In this document: positions 36,610-45,138 of the stretch, piece by piece
How the letters are laid out: each line of letters starts with the position of its first letter
How positions within the stretch are numbered: the first letter of the stretch is position 1
Source of the DNA: Vibrio sp. SCSIO 43137
GTDB taxonomy: Bacteria > Pseudomonadota > Gammaproteobacteria > Enterobacterales > Vibrionaceae
Length of the DNA: 64,000 nucleotides
Assembly: GCF_028201475.1 (NCBI RefSeq)
Contig: NZ_CP116384.1
Coordinates: forward strand, 682,001 to 746,000
Reading direction: 5' to 3'
Made by a program: the position numbers and the translations under genes
Notes under the pieces: model-generated
The model's input: the letters and a program-made list of their open reading frames with translations, nothing else
Databases searched by the model: none
Told to the model about the DNA's origin: nothing

Positions 36610-37290
36610 TTATTTTTCCTTATCGTTAGTAGAAATCAGAAGGCGTGCATCGCCGGTATGGTCGAGGACGTTACTGCTGGGGTAGACCTCTATGTCATAG
36701 CCAAAGCGGCGGTTTAGTTTCAGATCCGGGAGCTTTTGCCAAAGCTTGGGCATCTCTTTTAACAGATCACCCTGAACGCTGAATTCGGCATAGTGTTGAG
36801 CAGGCACAGTGATGGTTTTAAATTGAGTGGGTATTTTCTCTAAGTCTTTAACCTTGTAACCGACAAACAGAGAGATACTGCCGCTTGCGTATCGGCTGTA
36901 GTCAGAATAGATAAAATAGATATCGTCAGTTTGTCTGTGCTGAATAGAAAGGCGGGAAGGGTGAGAGACAAAACCCTGCCATGCATCCTGCAGCACTTGT
37001 TTTGCTTTTTCCTTTTCCGTTAGGGGCAAATCGTAATACAGGCCGACAAATTGCTGTTGGTTGAGAAAAAGTGCTTTATGTGTTGCTACTTTGCTTTCTG
37101 GTTTGTCAGCGGGGTTTGCCAATGTGGTCTTAGCAGTTGGAGTCTTGACGGATTTTATGGAAAGGGTCTGCTCGACTTTCTGTTTAGTTTGATTGAGAAG
37201 ATGAAACTCGTCCCAGTGGGCAAAAACAATATTTATTACCCCGATAAGGCAGACAGAAAGCAGTAAAACAGAGAGATATCTATTTCTCAT
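36610..37290 (-). CDS. Membrane-anchored GyrI-like effector-binding domain protein
   Basis: 226 residues. An N-terminal helix (about 6-23) anchors it, followed by a low-complexity linker and then a GyrI-like/AraC effector-binding domain (about 85-225; SLFVGYKVKDLEKIPTQ, VPAQHYAEFSVQGDL, LNRRFGYDIEVYP). Such domains bind hydrophobic cations or small aromatic ligands. No DNA-binding domain is present. Coupled with an SMR-like transporter, it could capture substrates at the membrane. That is inference. Confidence 0.78.
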   Translation of the reverse strand: MRNRYLSVLLLSVCLIGVINIVFAHWDEFHLLNQTKQKVEQTLSIKSVKTPTAKTTLANPADKPESKVATHKALFLNQQQFVGLYYDLPLTEKEKAKQVLQDAWQGFVSHPSRLSIQHRQTDDIYFIYSDYSRYASGSISLFVGYKVKDLEKIPTQFKTITVPAQHYAEFSVQGDLLKEMPKLWQKLPDLKLNRRFGYDIEVYPSSNVLDHTGDARLLISTNDKEK

Positions 37291-37587
37291 TATGGATTAA
37301 CCGTTAGTAAAAACCGGATAAACTATAATGATATAGGCGTAAAGTTTTGGTTAAGTCGGCAATGGATGGTGAAGGTTTTTAGCGAGAAAGAAAAAGGTGC
37401 CGGCATAGCAGGCATCAGACAGATTCAAATTTGGTGGATTATTCAGGGCTGCCTGAGGAAGTCACAACCTTAATAGGTTTCTAATATATAGTAATATTTT
37501 TAATGTATGTGGTTTAAATGATAGGTATAATTTTAAATTATATGTTGATTCAATAATGCGGAATCAACTCGTTGTCCTTTAAGCAGT
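37291..37587 (+). other. Intergenic region before the CHASE-GGDEF gene
   Basis: A 297-base AT-rich divergent region holding promoters for the GyrI-like operon and the CHASE-GGDEF gene. No distinctive site seen. Confidence 0.3.
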
Positions 37588-40242
37588 GTGTTAAGCGATC
37601 TTATGTTCAAAGAAAGTTGTCTGAATAACGCGAAAAGAATTTTAGCAATATTGGCAGCTGGTTTGTTCTGTATGGCGATTTGGTGGCAGTTGAGCAGTTG
37701 GTACCAGTCGACGCTGGCTGACAATCAGTCAGAGAAAGTACGTATTGAGCTTGATCGGTTTACCTATGATCTCGCCTCAACTATACAATCGAGAGAAAAC
37801 CTTCTTAATGCTCTTGCCTCCTATGTTGAAACCGATATCGCTAATGCTGGTTTCTATTCTGATAAACGGGCAGAAACCTTTATGGCCGGCCTGTATACTT
37901 CCACGGCTGGAATGCGCAACTTTGCCATTGCCCCAGAAGGCAAGATTAGCCTTGTCTATCCGCTGGCGGGCAATGAAGAGGCGTTGGGACACGATCTTCT
38001 GACGGATCCTAGTCAGGGAGTGAGTGATGTTTCAAACAAGGCGATTAAGACACGGCAAATCGCCTACTCAGAACCTTACGAGCTCAGGCAGGGCGGACTG
38101 GGTGTGGTGCTGAGAAAAGCGGTCTATAGCGATAGTGGCTTCTGGGGACTGGTAGCCATGGTTATGGATATTATCCCGGTTATTGAAGATGCGGGTTTAA
38201 CGGCCAAGAGCGGCGGTTTGAATATTGCAATCCGTGATAGCAAAGGCAGTATATTTTACGGCTCGGAAGAGGTGTTTGATAACGCACAAGCAAGCAGTCA
38301 GGTCAGTTTAACCGACGGTAGCTGGGAAATTGCCGCAACATCCATAGGTATTGGTTCTTTAGACAATAAGTTGCTTACCTTTAAGCTGGTATTGGCCGGA
38401 ACCTTGATTCTTCTTGCCGGTTTAGGTGTATTTCTTTTACCTGCAGCAAATAATAAACAAGATCTGCTCTATTCATCACAGACATTTTTCGAGCATCTTA
38501 CCCGTATACCAAACCAAACAGGCTCTAAGCATAGCCGAGCGCCAAACTGGATGAGCCCTTTAATGACCAGTATTGCCATTGTGGCGATTGTTGTCGGTTT
38601 TTATCGTTATGTTGAACAGAGTGACAGTAATGTCCAGCAGCATAACTTTACTCAGTTGCTGAGTACGCTCAACAGTGATATTGAAGCAAAACTAAATACA
38701 GACAGAGAGTATCTGCAGTTAATTGCCGAAGAACTGGCGCAGGAGAATCTTGACCCTGATTCCTATCAGCTAAGAGTGTCCAGTTATGTGAATGATCATC
38801 CGGGATTGATCAATGTCACCTGGGCAGACGATGAGTTTGTGATCCGCCATACCGCACCATTGGAAGGAAATAGTCAGGTTATCGGTCTTCAGCTTTTACT
38901 GCCTGAACCTAAACGCGCTTCAAGGCTTGCCTATAACAGCGGGCAACCTGCTTATACCAAACCTTTTACTGTCATTCAGGGTAAGCCTGCTTTTGAAGTC
39001 TATGTGCCCATAATTTATCAAAACCAGTTTAAAGGTACTCTGGGCGGGGTGTATTCCATTAAGAAACTGATGGAGTCACTAATAAAGAAAACCCCTGAGT
39101 TATCTGAATATCGTCTTGAGTTACTTGATTCGGCAGGAAACAGTTACTTCCGCAGCGAGCTAACAGACTACAACATCGCATTTTCTAAGACGGTCCCGGT
39201 CAAACCTGTGGGCGGGAATTTATGGATTAAGCTGAGCTCATATCAGAAAGGCCCAAGTAGTAATATGCAGATGTTGATGCTGTTTTCGATACTGCTTGCT
39301 GCCGGCTTGGTGACTAGTATCTGGGTTCAGTACCGGGAGAGTTACCGTCACTGGCAAATAAGCAAAGAGCTTCACCAGAGTCAACAACACTTTTCCGCTG
39401 TTGCCACAGCATCTCCGGCAGCTATTGTAATAATCAGTCAGAAAACGGCTAAGATTCTTTACGCTAACCATCAGGCTAACAAGCTGTTTAGTCATATCGA
39501 TAACTCGATCATAGGATGGAATAGCGATGATCTTTATGCGGATAACAAAGATCGTCAGCTATTTTTCGCATCCGTAGCTGAGCATTCACAGGTTGAAGGG
39601 CTGGAGCAACGGTTAATAAAAGCGGGAGGGGAAACTTTCTGGGGATCCCTTTCCGGCCGTCTGGTCAGGCATGATAACGAGGCTGTGCTGGTGGCGTGTA
39701 TTTTCGATTTGAGTGAAAGAAAGCGCTATGAAGATCAGCTATATACTCAGGCTCATTACGATAATCTGACGGGTCTGCCTAACCGGAGGCTGGCGTTTGA
39801 AAAGCTGGATGTTGCCGTTAATAAAGCGCGCTCTGACGGACAAAAAGTCGCCATCTTGTATATCGATATTGATCTGTTTAAGAACATTAACGATTCATAT
39901 GGTCATATTGTCGGAGACCAGGTTCTTATTGAATTTGCAGACCGTCTTCTTGATTCTGTCCGCGGTCAGGATACGGTAGCGAGGCTGGCTGGTGATGAAT
40001 TTATGATTATTCTGCCGGATCAGGCAGACAGAGCGGGAGCCAAGCTGGTTGCAGAGAAAATTGTATCCAGCTGCGCTCAACCGGTTATAGCGGATGAAAA
40101 CCAAGTGGCTGTCAGCGTGAGTATCGGTATCAGCCTCTATCCTGATGATGCCGATGACAATAACCGCATGATTAAAAATGCTGATACGGCCATGTACCAA
40201 AGTAAAAAACAGGGCAGGAATCAATACTATTTTTACCAATAA
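37588..40242 (+). CDS. CHASE-type sensor / PAS / GGDEF diguanylate cyclase
   Basis: 884 residues. After a first helix (about 18-35) comes a CHASE-like extracytoplasmic domain (about 60-250), with MRNFAIAPEGKISLVYPLAG and YELRQGGLGVVLRKAV. A second helix (about 268-285) and a third (about 325-342) flank a second periplasmic sensor (about 350-565). Then come a helix, a PAS domain (about 600-715) and GGDEF (about 720-884). The catalytic motif is AGDEF with RGQD as RxxD I-site just before. Start is uncertain: GTG 37588 or ATG 37603, and neither has a strong Shine-Dalgarno. It should make c-di-GMP on sensing an external signal, ligand unknown. Confidence 0.88.
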   Translation: MLSDLMFKESCLNNAKRILAILAAGLFCMAIWWQLSSWYQSTLADNQSEKVRIELDRFTYDLASTIQSRENLLNALASYVETDIANAGFYSDKRAETFMAGLYTSTAGMRNFAIAPEGKISLVYPLAGNEEALGHDLLTDPSQGVSDVSNKAIKTRQIAYSEPYELRQGGLGVVLRKAVYSDSGFWGLVAMVMDIIPVIEDAGLTAKSGGLNIAIRDSKGSIFYGSEEVFDNAQASSQVSLTDGSWEIAATSIGIGSLDNKLLTFKLVLAGTLILLAGLGVFLLPAANNKQDLLYSSQTFFEHLTRIPNQTGSKHSRAPNWMSPLMTSIAIVAIVVGFYRYVEQSDSNVQQHNFTQLLSTLNSDIEAKLNTDREYLQLIAEELAQENLDPDSYQLRVSSYVNDHPGLINVTWADDEFVIRHTAPLEGNSQVIGLQLLLPEPKRASRLAYNSGQPAYTKPFTVIQGKPAFEVYVPIIYQNQFKGTLGGVYSIKKLMESLIKKTPELSEYRLELLDSAGNSYFRSELTDYNIAFSKTVPVKPVGGNLWIKLSSYQKGPSSNMQMLMLFSILLAAGLVTSIWVQYRESYRHWQISKELHQSQQHFSAVATASPAAIVIISQKTAKILYANHQANKLFSHIDNSIIGWNSDDLYADNKDRQLFFASVAEHSQVEGLEQRLIKAGGETFWGSLSGRLVRHDNEAVLVACIFDLSERKRYEDQLYTQAHYDNLTGLPNRRLAFEKLDVAVNKARSDGQKVAILYIDIDLFKNINDSYGHIVGDQVLIEFADRLLDSVRGQDTVARLAGDEFMIILPDQADRAGAKLVAEKIVSSCAQPVIADENQVAVSVSIGISLYPDDADDNNRMIKNADTAMYQSKKQGRNQYYFYQ

Positions 40243-40713
40243 AATAATAGTGCCGAACATTAACTATTAACATGCTCTTTAAATAGCGTTCCAATTAACA
40301 CTGCTTTTATCTTTATTTGTAATATGAGCATAAGTTATTTACTAGCTCTGATTTTTAAATAAGCGACAGGGTATGTCGTTTTATTTTCTACGCCAATATA
40401 TAATTAGTTAATATATTAATTAATGTTCAATCACAACTGTTAACCAAAGGTTGTGTGATTGATCTTATTCTATATTTACCCGTTTATACTTTTGTTAATG
40501 CAACATTCAACAATTTGCACTAGTTCAATATTCATACAAAACGTGCCAAATAAAATGGGTCAGAATGCTTAATAGTGAGTATTATCAGCACCGGTAAATC
40601 AACCCAACCTCTTAGAAAATAGCCTAAAGCTATAACTACTGTTGCCACCTGATAAAAAGCAGTTTTTCAGGTGCAACCAGTCGTTCATTATTATAAAAAT
40701 CAAGGATACTTAC
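40243..40713 (+). promoter_or_regulatory. Region between GGDEF gene and PilJ-type chemoreceptor
   Basis: A 471-base AT-rich region. An imperfect hairpin at about 40428-40462 (CAATCACAAC with GTTGTGTGATTG) may terminate the GGDEF transcript. TAATGCAACAT (40496-40506) and ATACAAAAC (40534-40542) recur upstream of the gene at 24841. A leader hairpin lies at 40641-40677. No gene is visible in the region. Confidence 0.4.
40641..40677 (+). other. Leader hairpin before the PilJ-type chemoreceptor
   Basis: CACCTGA (40646-40652) pairs with TCAGGTG (40667-40673), flanked by GTTG/CAAC with one bulge. It ends about 37 bases before the start codon and could shape the leader mRNA. It does not match a c-di-GMP riboswitch. 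Confidence 0.45.
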
Positions 40714-42315
40714 ATGCTACTGGTCAGAAGAGTTTTGCAGCTATTAGGGCTGCGGAATATTCAGTCTCAACTATTACTGCTGATAATGGTTCTGTTTGCA
40801 TCAGGACTTATCGCTATGTCTATTATTTATTTCGGTATGCAGGCTGACGCGACAACAATAAATACCGCAGGAAAACAGCGCATGTTGTCTCAGAGAGTCG
40901 CTAAAGAAGCACTATTTATACGCTCGGGCTATGGTAATGAAGCCGCCGTTGAAAACAGCATGGATCAGTTTGAATCAGCAATGCAATGGCTAATTAATGG
41001 CGATAAAAGCAGAGAGATATCTGCACCTGCAACGGAAGAGATTAAATCACAGCTGGACAAGGTTAACCAGCTTTGGCACCTGTACCGGGACGATATTCGC
41101 CTGCTGATTAGTCATAACCAGTCGGGTGATTTTGCACAAGCCGGTGATGTTGAAAAAAGAGTATTTGAGCGGGCACCGGTTGTGCTGAAAGAGATGAACA
41201 AAGCGGTACTGATGATGGAAGCTCAGAGTAATACTGATGTTAAACACAATATGTTGCTTTCTCTGTTGCTGATTACTTCCCTGCTATTTCTGTCCGGTTG
41301 TTTTTACTGGTACGTGAGCCAGTTCCTGATGAATCCGTTATTACCATTGAGAGAAGCTTTGCAAAAACTCTCTAAAGGTGATCTTACCTTCTATTTACCT
41401 GCTGATGACCGAGAAGACGAGATTGGCATGTTGTACCGTGATTACAACGGTGTGTTAAAAGATTTCTCGACAATTTTAGGTAACGTTGTCCGTTCAAGCG
41501 AACAGCTGAGTGTATCAAGTACTCAACTGAAAAATGCCGCGGCAGCCAATGCTGAAGGCATGGATAGCCAATACCGTGAAATTGAGATGATCTCTACTGC
41601 TATGAATGAAATCAGTGCCACCATTCAGGAAGTGGCAAGCAGCAGTGCCAACGCGTCAGATTACACCGACAATGCTCAGTCAGAAGCCACCAGCGGCCGG
41701 GAGACGGTTAAGATGGCGACATGTACGATTGATGAGCTGAATCAGCAGGTTCAGGGAGTAGGAGAGTCTATTTCCATTCTTAACGAGAACAGTCTGCATA
41801 TCAGTAAGGTACTGGATGTTATTAATGAGATCGCGGAGCAGACCAATCTGCTGGCACTAAACGCTGCTATTGAAGCTGCCCGTGCAGGTGAGTCAGGCCG
41901 TGGCTTTGCTGTTGTGGCTGATGAAGTTCGTGGTCTTGCGGCCAGAACGGCAAACTCCACTCAGGAAATTCAGCAGATGGTTGAAAAGCTGCAGAATCAG
42001 GCTAAAGAGTCGGTATCCGCTATTCAGCATAGTCAGCAAAAAGCGGCTGTGGGGGTTGAGCATATGCATCAGGCAGATGCGGCTCTTGAACGTATTGTTG
42101 AAGCGGTTGTTGCCATAAATGAGATGAATGCTCATATTGCTACTGCAACAAAAGAAGAGAGTGATGTCGCCAGTGATATGAATGAACGCATTGTTCATGT
42201 GGCAGAAACCTCCAACACCACCAGAGAAAATGCGGCTAATAACCGCCAGCTTGCTGAGCACTTATCCGAAGTAGGAACAGTGCTACGTGACGATACGGTT
42301 CGTTTTACCCTATAG
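40714..42315 (+). CDS. Methyl-accepting chemotaxis protein with PilJ/NIT-like sensor
   Basis: 533 residues. After the first helix (about 15-38), [21 protein letters not shown] marks a type IV pilus/nitrate-sensor-like (PilJ N) domain, similar to the P-box region of NarX-type sensors. A second helix (about 190-215), HAMP and the signalling domain follow; the tip is [21 protein letters not shown]. The frame could start at TTG 40642, but ATG 40714 has AAGGA upstream and a normal N-terminus. The ligand may be nitrate/nitrite or another small molecule (inference). Confidence 0.9.
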   Translation: MLLVRRVLQLLGLRNIQSQLLLLIMVLFASGLIAMSIIYFGMQADATTINTAGKQRMLSQRVAKEALFIRSGYGNEAAVENSMDQFESAMQWLINGDKSREISAPATEEIKSQLDKVNQLWHLYRDDIRLLISHNQSGDFAQAGDVEKRVFERAPVVLKEMNKAVLMMEAQSNTDVKHNMLLSLLLITSLLFLSGCFYWYVSQFLMNPLLPLREALQKLSKGDLTFYLPADDREDEIGMLYRDYNGVLKDFSTILGNVVRSSEQLSVSSTQLKNAAAANAEGMDSQYREIEMISTAMNEISATIQEVASSSANASDYTDNAQSEATSGRETVKMATCTIDELNQQVQGVGESISILNENSLHISKVLDVINEIAEQTNLLALNAAIEAARAGESGRGFAVVADEVRGLAARTANSTQEIQQMVEKLQNQAKESVSAIQHSQQKAAVGVEHMHQADAALERIVEAVVAINEMNAHIATATKEESDVASDMNERIVHVAETSNTTRENAANNRQLAEHLSEVGTVLRDDTVRFTL

Positions 42316-42320
42316 CGATT

Positions 42321-42351
42321 AAAAAGAAGCCTCTGATATTTATCAGAGGCT
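42321..42351 (-). terminator. Terminator of the CoA-disulfide reductase gene
   Basis: An 11-bp stem (42328-42338 with 42341-42351) is followed on the minus strand by a T-rich run. It may also stop the convergent chemoreceptor transcript. Confidence 0.8.
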
Positions 42352-42378
42352 CGATAGATAAAATCGTGGTTAGCCGTT

Positions 42379-44082
42379 TCAGGCTTTCGCCACAATGTAG
42401 GTTCTGTAGCCACCAATCAGGTTTCTTGCTTTATAACCGTTATTAACCAGTTGACGATAGGCAACGTGACCCCGTAACCCAACCGCGCAATAGATGATTA
42501 TCTCCTTATCCTTTGGAAGTTCATCCATTCTTTGTCTCAGGGAATCCACCGGAATATTCACTGCTCCCTCAATAAAACCGGTCGCTCTTAACTCACCCGG
42601 TGTTCTGACATCAAGCAGAAACTGATCTTCCGTCAGATTATCAATTTCATCGAAGTGGATAGCTTTAGCGTCACCGACACGAATGTTCTGGGCAACAAAG
42701 GCAGCCTGATTAATGACATCTTTAGCACTGCCGTATGGCGGAGCGTAGGTGAGTTCCAGATGTCGTAACTGGTCAACGGTCATTCCTGCACGCTGAGCGA
42801 CCGCCATAATATCGATTCGCTTATCGACACCATCTTTACCGGCAGCCTGTGCGCCAAGTATTTTCCCTGTGTATGGGCAGTAGAGCATCTTAAATGACAC
42901 CAGTTCAGCGCCGGGATAGTAACTGGCATGGCTGGCGGTATGAACATACACTTTTTCAAAAGCTGTGCCTTCTGCTTTAAGAGAACGTTCATTTTTGCCT
43001 GTTGATGCCACAGCGAGATCGAAAATCTTACAAATAGCCGTTCCCTGTGTGCCCTGATAGCTGTCCTGTTTGCCAAACATATTATCCGCCGCCATTCGCC
43101 CCTGACGGTTGGCCGGGCCGGCAAGGGGAACAAGGGTTGGTTCGCCACTGATAAAGTCAGCTTCTTCGATAGCATCACCAACGGCATAGATGGCAGGGTC
43201 ACTGGTCTGAAGCTTTTCATTAGTATAAATACCGCCAAGGGAGCCAATCTGTAATCCCGCTTCCGCTGCAAGTTTGATTTCCGGGCGGACACCGATTGCC
43301 AGTATCAGAATATCCGTGCGAATTGATTCACCGTTACTTAACTGAAGGCTGAGTTGTCCTTCAATATGCTGCGACTCATTTATTTCACCGGCTTCCAGTG
43401 AGGGTACATGTTGACTGGCGATATATTCGACGGATTCAAGGGCGACACCCAGCTGAAGATCGATACCCTTTTCGCGGATCTCGGCATGAGCGAAGCCTGC
43501 CATTTCTCTGTCCAGAGGCGTCATAACCTGATCGGACAGTTCAAGCAAGGTTGTTTTGATTCCCCGCTGATGGAAAGCCTCCATCATCTCCAGCCCGATA
43601 AAGCCACCCCCGACAACCGTCGCGTGTTCAGGCTTGTTCATTTCGATGGTTTTTAATATGCCATCCATATCGGGGATATTGCGAAGCGAGTGAGTGAGGG
43701 GATTATCTAAACCCGGGATTGGTGGTACAACGGGTGCTGCACCCGGACTTAACAGAAGAAAGTCGTAACTTTCACTGTATTCTGAACCATCAAGCAGGTT
43801 CTTTACTGTGATGGATTTGTCAGCACGGTTAATAGAGCAGACTTCACTGAAGATACGCACATCAATATTGAAACGGGCAAGAAAACTATCGGGAGTCTGC
43901 AACAAAAGCTTGGAGCGATCCTGAATATCACCGCCGATATGATAGGGCAGACCGCAGTTGGCAAATGATACGAACTCGCCCCTTTCAAACATTATAATTT
44001 CAGCATCTTCACTCAGGCGGCGGGCACGGGCAGCAGCAGAGGCGCCTCCGGCTACCCCGCCGATAATGACGATTTTGGTCAT
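42379..44082 (-). CDS. CoA-disulfide/persulfide reductase with C-terminal rhodanese domain
   Basis: 567 residues. FAD-binding GGVAGGASAA at the N-terminus, active-site C43 in FANCGLPYH, an NAD(P)-binding GGGFIGLEMMEAF region and the C-terminal rhodanese domain with its Cys near residue 532 (IIYCAVGLRG) are all intact. This fusion matches CoA-disulfide reductase-rhodanese and the NADH-dependent persulfide reductase of Shewanella. It should reduce CoA disulfide or persulfides using NAD(P)H. It belongs with the DUF2892 gene, the ArsR gene and perhaps the RND pump. Confidence 0.92.
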   Translation of the reverse strand: MTKIVIIGGVAGGASAAARARRLSEDAEIIMFERGEFVSFANCGLPYHIGGDIQDRSKLLLQTPDSFLARFNIDVRIFSEVCSINRADKSITVKNLLDGSEYSESYDFLLLSPGAAPVVPPIPGLDNPLTHSLRNIPDMDGILKTIEMNKPEHATVVGGGFIGLEMMEAFHQRGIKTTLLELSDQVMTPLDREMAGFAHAEIREKGIDLQLGVALESVEYIASQHVPSLEAGEINESQHIEGQLSLQLSNGESIRTDILILAIGVRPEIKLAAEAGLQIGSLGGIYTNEKLQTSDPAIYAVGDAIEEADFISGEPTLVPLAGPANRQGRMAADNMFGKQDSYQGTQGTAICKIFDLAVASTGKNERSLKAEGTAFEKVYVHTASHASYYPGAELVSFKMLYCPYTGKILGAQAAGKDGVDKRIDIMAVAQRAGMTVDQLRHLELTYAPPYGSAKDVINQAAFVAQNIRVGDAKAIHFDEIDNLTEDQFLLDVRTPGELRATGFIEGAVNIPVDSLRQRMDELPKDKEIIIYCAVGLRGHVAYRQLVNNGYKARNLIGGYRTYIVAKA

Positions 44083-44266
44083 AGAAAACTCCAGAACTTA
44101 CGATAAATAATAAAAAGATTACTCGGGTATAAAATAAACACAAAAATCTAAAAAAGCAGACAGCCTATCCGGTATTTTTACAACGGAAAACTATCATGCT
44201 TTTTTAGATTTTAGAGTGATCAATAACATGAATACGCTTTAAAGAAGCGTATTCTTCAGCAATAAA
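44083..44266 (-). promoter_or_regulatory. Upstream region of the persulfide reductase with a 16-bp dyad
   Basis: A perfect 16-bp inverted repeat: AAAATCTAAAAAAGCA at 44143-44158 and its complement at 44197-44212, 38 bases apart. A related AAAATCTAAA occurs near 44574-44583 before the ArsR gene, so the motif may be the ArsR operator. A further GAATACGCTT/AAGCGTATTC dyad at 44230-44254 might be a weak terminator of the DUF2892 gene. Confidence 0.5.
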
Positions 44267-44455
44267 TCAGCTACTTAGCCCCAGTTTCTTCAAAACTGAC
44301 ACCGCCGGACAAAAACCGGTAAAGGCACTTTGTATCAGGTTAAGCCCGACAAATACGGTCAGCCAGACAAAGTTAGTATGTACCGTAGCGGTCAGGATAA
44401 CGGATAGCAGAATCATGCTACCGGCCAATACTCTTACTCCATTTTCAATCGTCAT
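44267..44455 (-). CDS. DUF2892 (YgaP-like) inner-membrane protein
   Basis: 62 residues with two membrane helices (about 8-24 and 30-46), ending FTGFCPAVSVLKKLG, the conserved tail of the DUF2892/YgaP C-terminal family. Such proteins often accompany rhodanese and ArsR genes. The CP pair near residue 49 is conserved in the family. It has a strong AGGAGG ribosome site and is divergent from the ArsR gene. Confidence 0.88.
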   Translation of the reverse strand: MTIENGVRVLAGSMILLSVILTATVHTNFVWLTVFVGLNLIQSAFTGFCPAVSVLKKLGLSS

Positions 44456-44609
44456 GATTGTCTCCTCCTTTGATTTAGGTAAAATATATAATGCTAATGT
44501 AGTAATGTCTAATGTTATTTGTGGTTAAATAGAAAAAAGCTAATTAAGGGTTGACTAAATAAAGTGTATTAGTAAAATCTAAATAAGAAAATCAATAAAA
44601 GAGGTGGTT

Positions 44610-44906
44610 ATGGACATTGAAAAAATGCAGGGCAATGCAACTTATGTTTCTGAACTACTTAAAACAATGGCCCACCCGGAACGTTTAATGGTGCTGTGCC
44701 AGTTAATGAGTGACGAAGTCGGAGCAGGGCGGTTGCAAGAGAACTCTTCCCTGAGTCAGTCTGCATTTTCGCAACATCTGACGGTGCTTCGTAAGCAGGG
44801 ACTGGTAAAAATCAGAAAGGAGTCACAACAGGTTTTTTACTCTTTATCTGACGATCGGGTCGCTTCGTTGATCAAAAGACTGCACGAGATTTACTGCATC
44901 TAATCG
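44610..44906 (+). CDS. ArsR-family regulator, two-cysteine persulfide-sensor type (BigR/SqrR/YgaV-like)
   Basis: A 97-residue winged-helix repressor (counting from ATG 44610; GTG 44604 is an alternative). The recognition helix is in SLSQSAFSQHLTVLRKQGLV, and two cysteines are visible, C30 in MVLCQLM and C96 in the last residues YCI. That spacing is the hallmark of the persulfide-responsive BigR/SqrR/YgaV group, in which a tetrasulfide forms between the two Cys. It likely controls the divergent DUF2892/reductase genes and perhaps the following RND genes (inference). Confidence 0.85.
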
Positions 44907-45018
44907 GTTCTGGCCAAAGACGCAAAAGCGGAAAGAAGAACATTTTTAGCTGACGATGGATTCGGCGGGGTTTGTTCGGCCTGAAAACGGACTGAGCGGT
45001 AAGAACTGATTGTACCAA

Positions 45019-45032
45019 TTGACATATATCAA
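45019..45032 (+). promoter_or_regulatory. FNR-like box upstream of the RND gene
   Basis: TTGACATATATCAA agrees with the FNR consensus TTGAT-N4-ATCAA at 9 of 10 fixed positions and lies 107 bases before the RND start. It also contains the -35-like hexamer TTGACA, so a promoter element is an alternative. Confidence 0.45.
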
Positions 45033-45138
45033 ACAGAACAGACTTTTATACACAGTTAACAGTATTGATAACTACGCTTAAACAGGTTTTGTAAAAAGAT
45101 CATGAGTATCAGGATGTTAAAGCCTAAAGGAGATGAGA

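Noticed and set aside
40580..40677. Possible c-di-GMP-I (GEMM) riboswitch before the PilJ-type chemoreceptor
   Set aside because: AAAGCTATA and a GAAA loop are reminiscent, but the conserved GGCAAACC and GACGCAAAGC segments and the closing stem are missing.
42780..43292. 170-codon frame within the persulfide reductase gene on the same strand
   Set aside because: Out-of-frame shadow of a gene with all catalytic motifs in the other frame.
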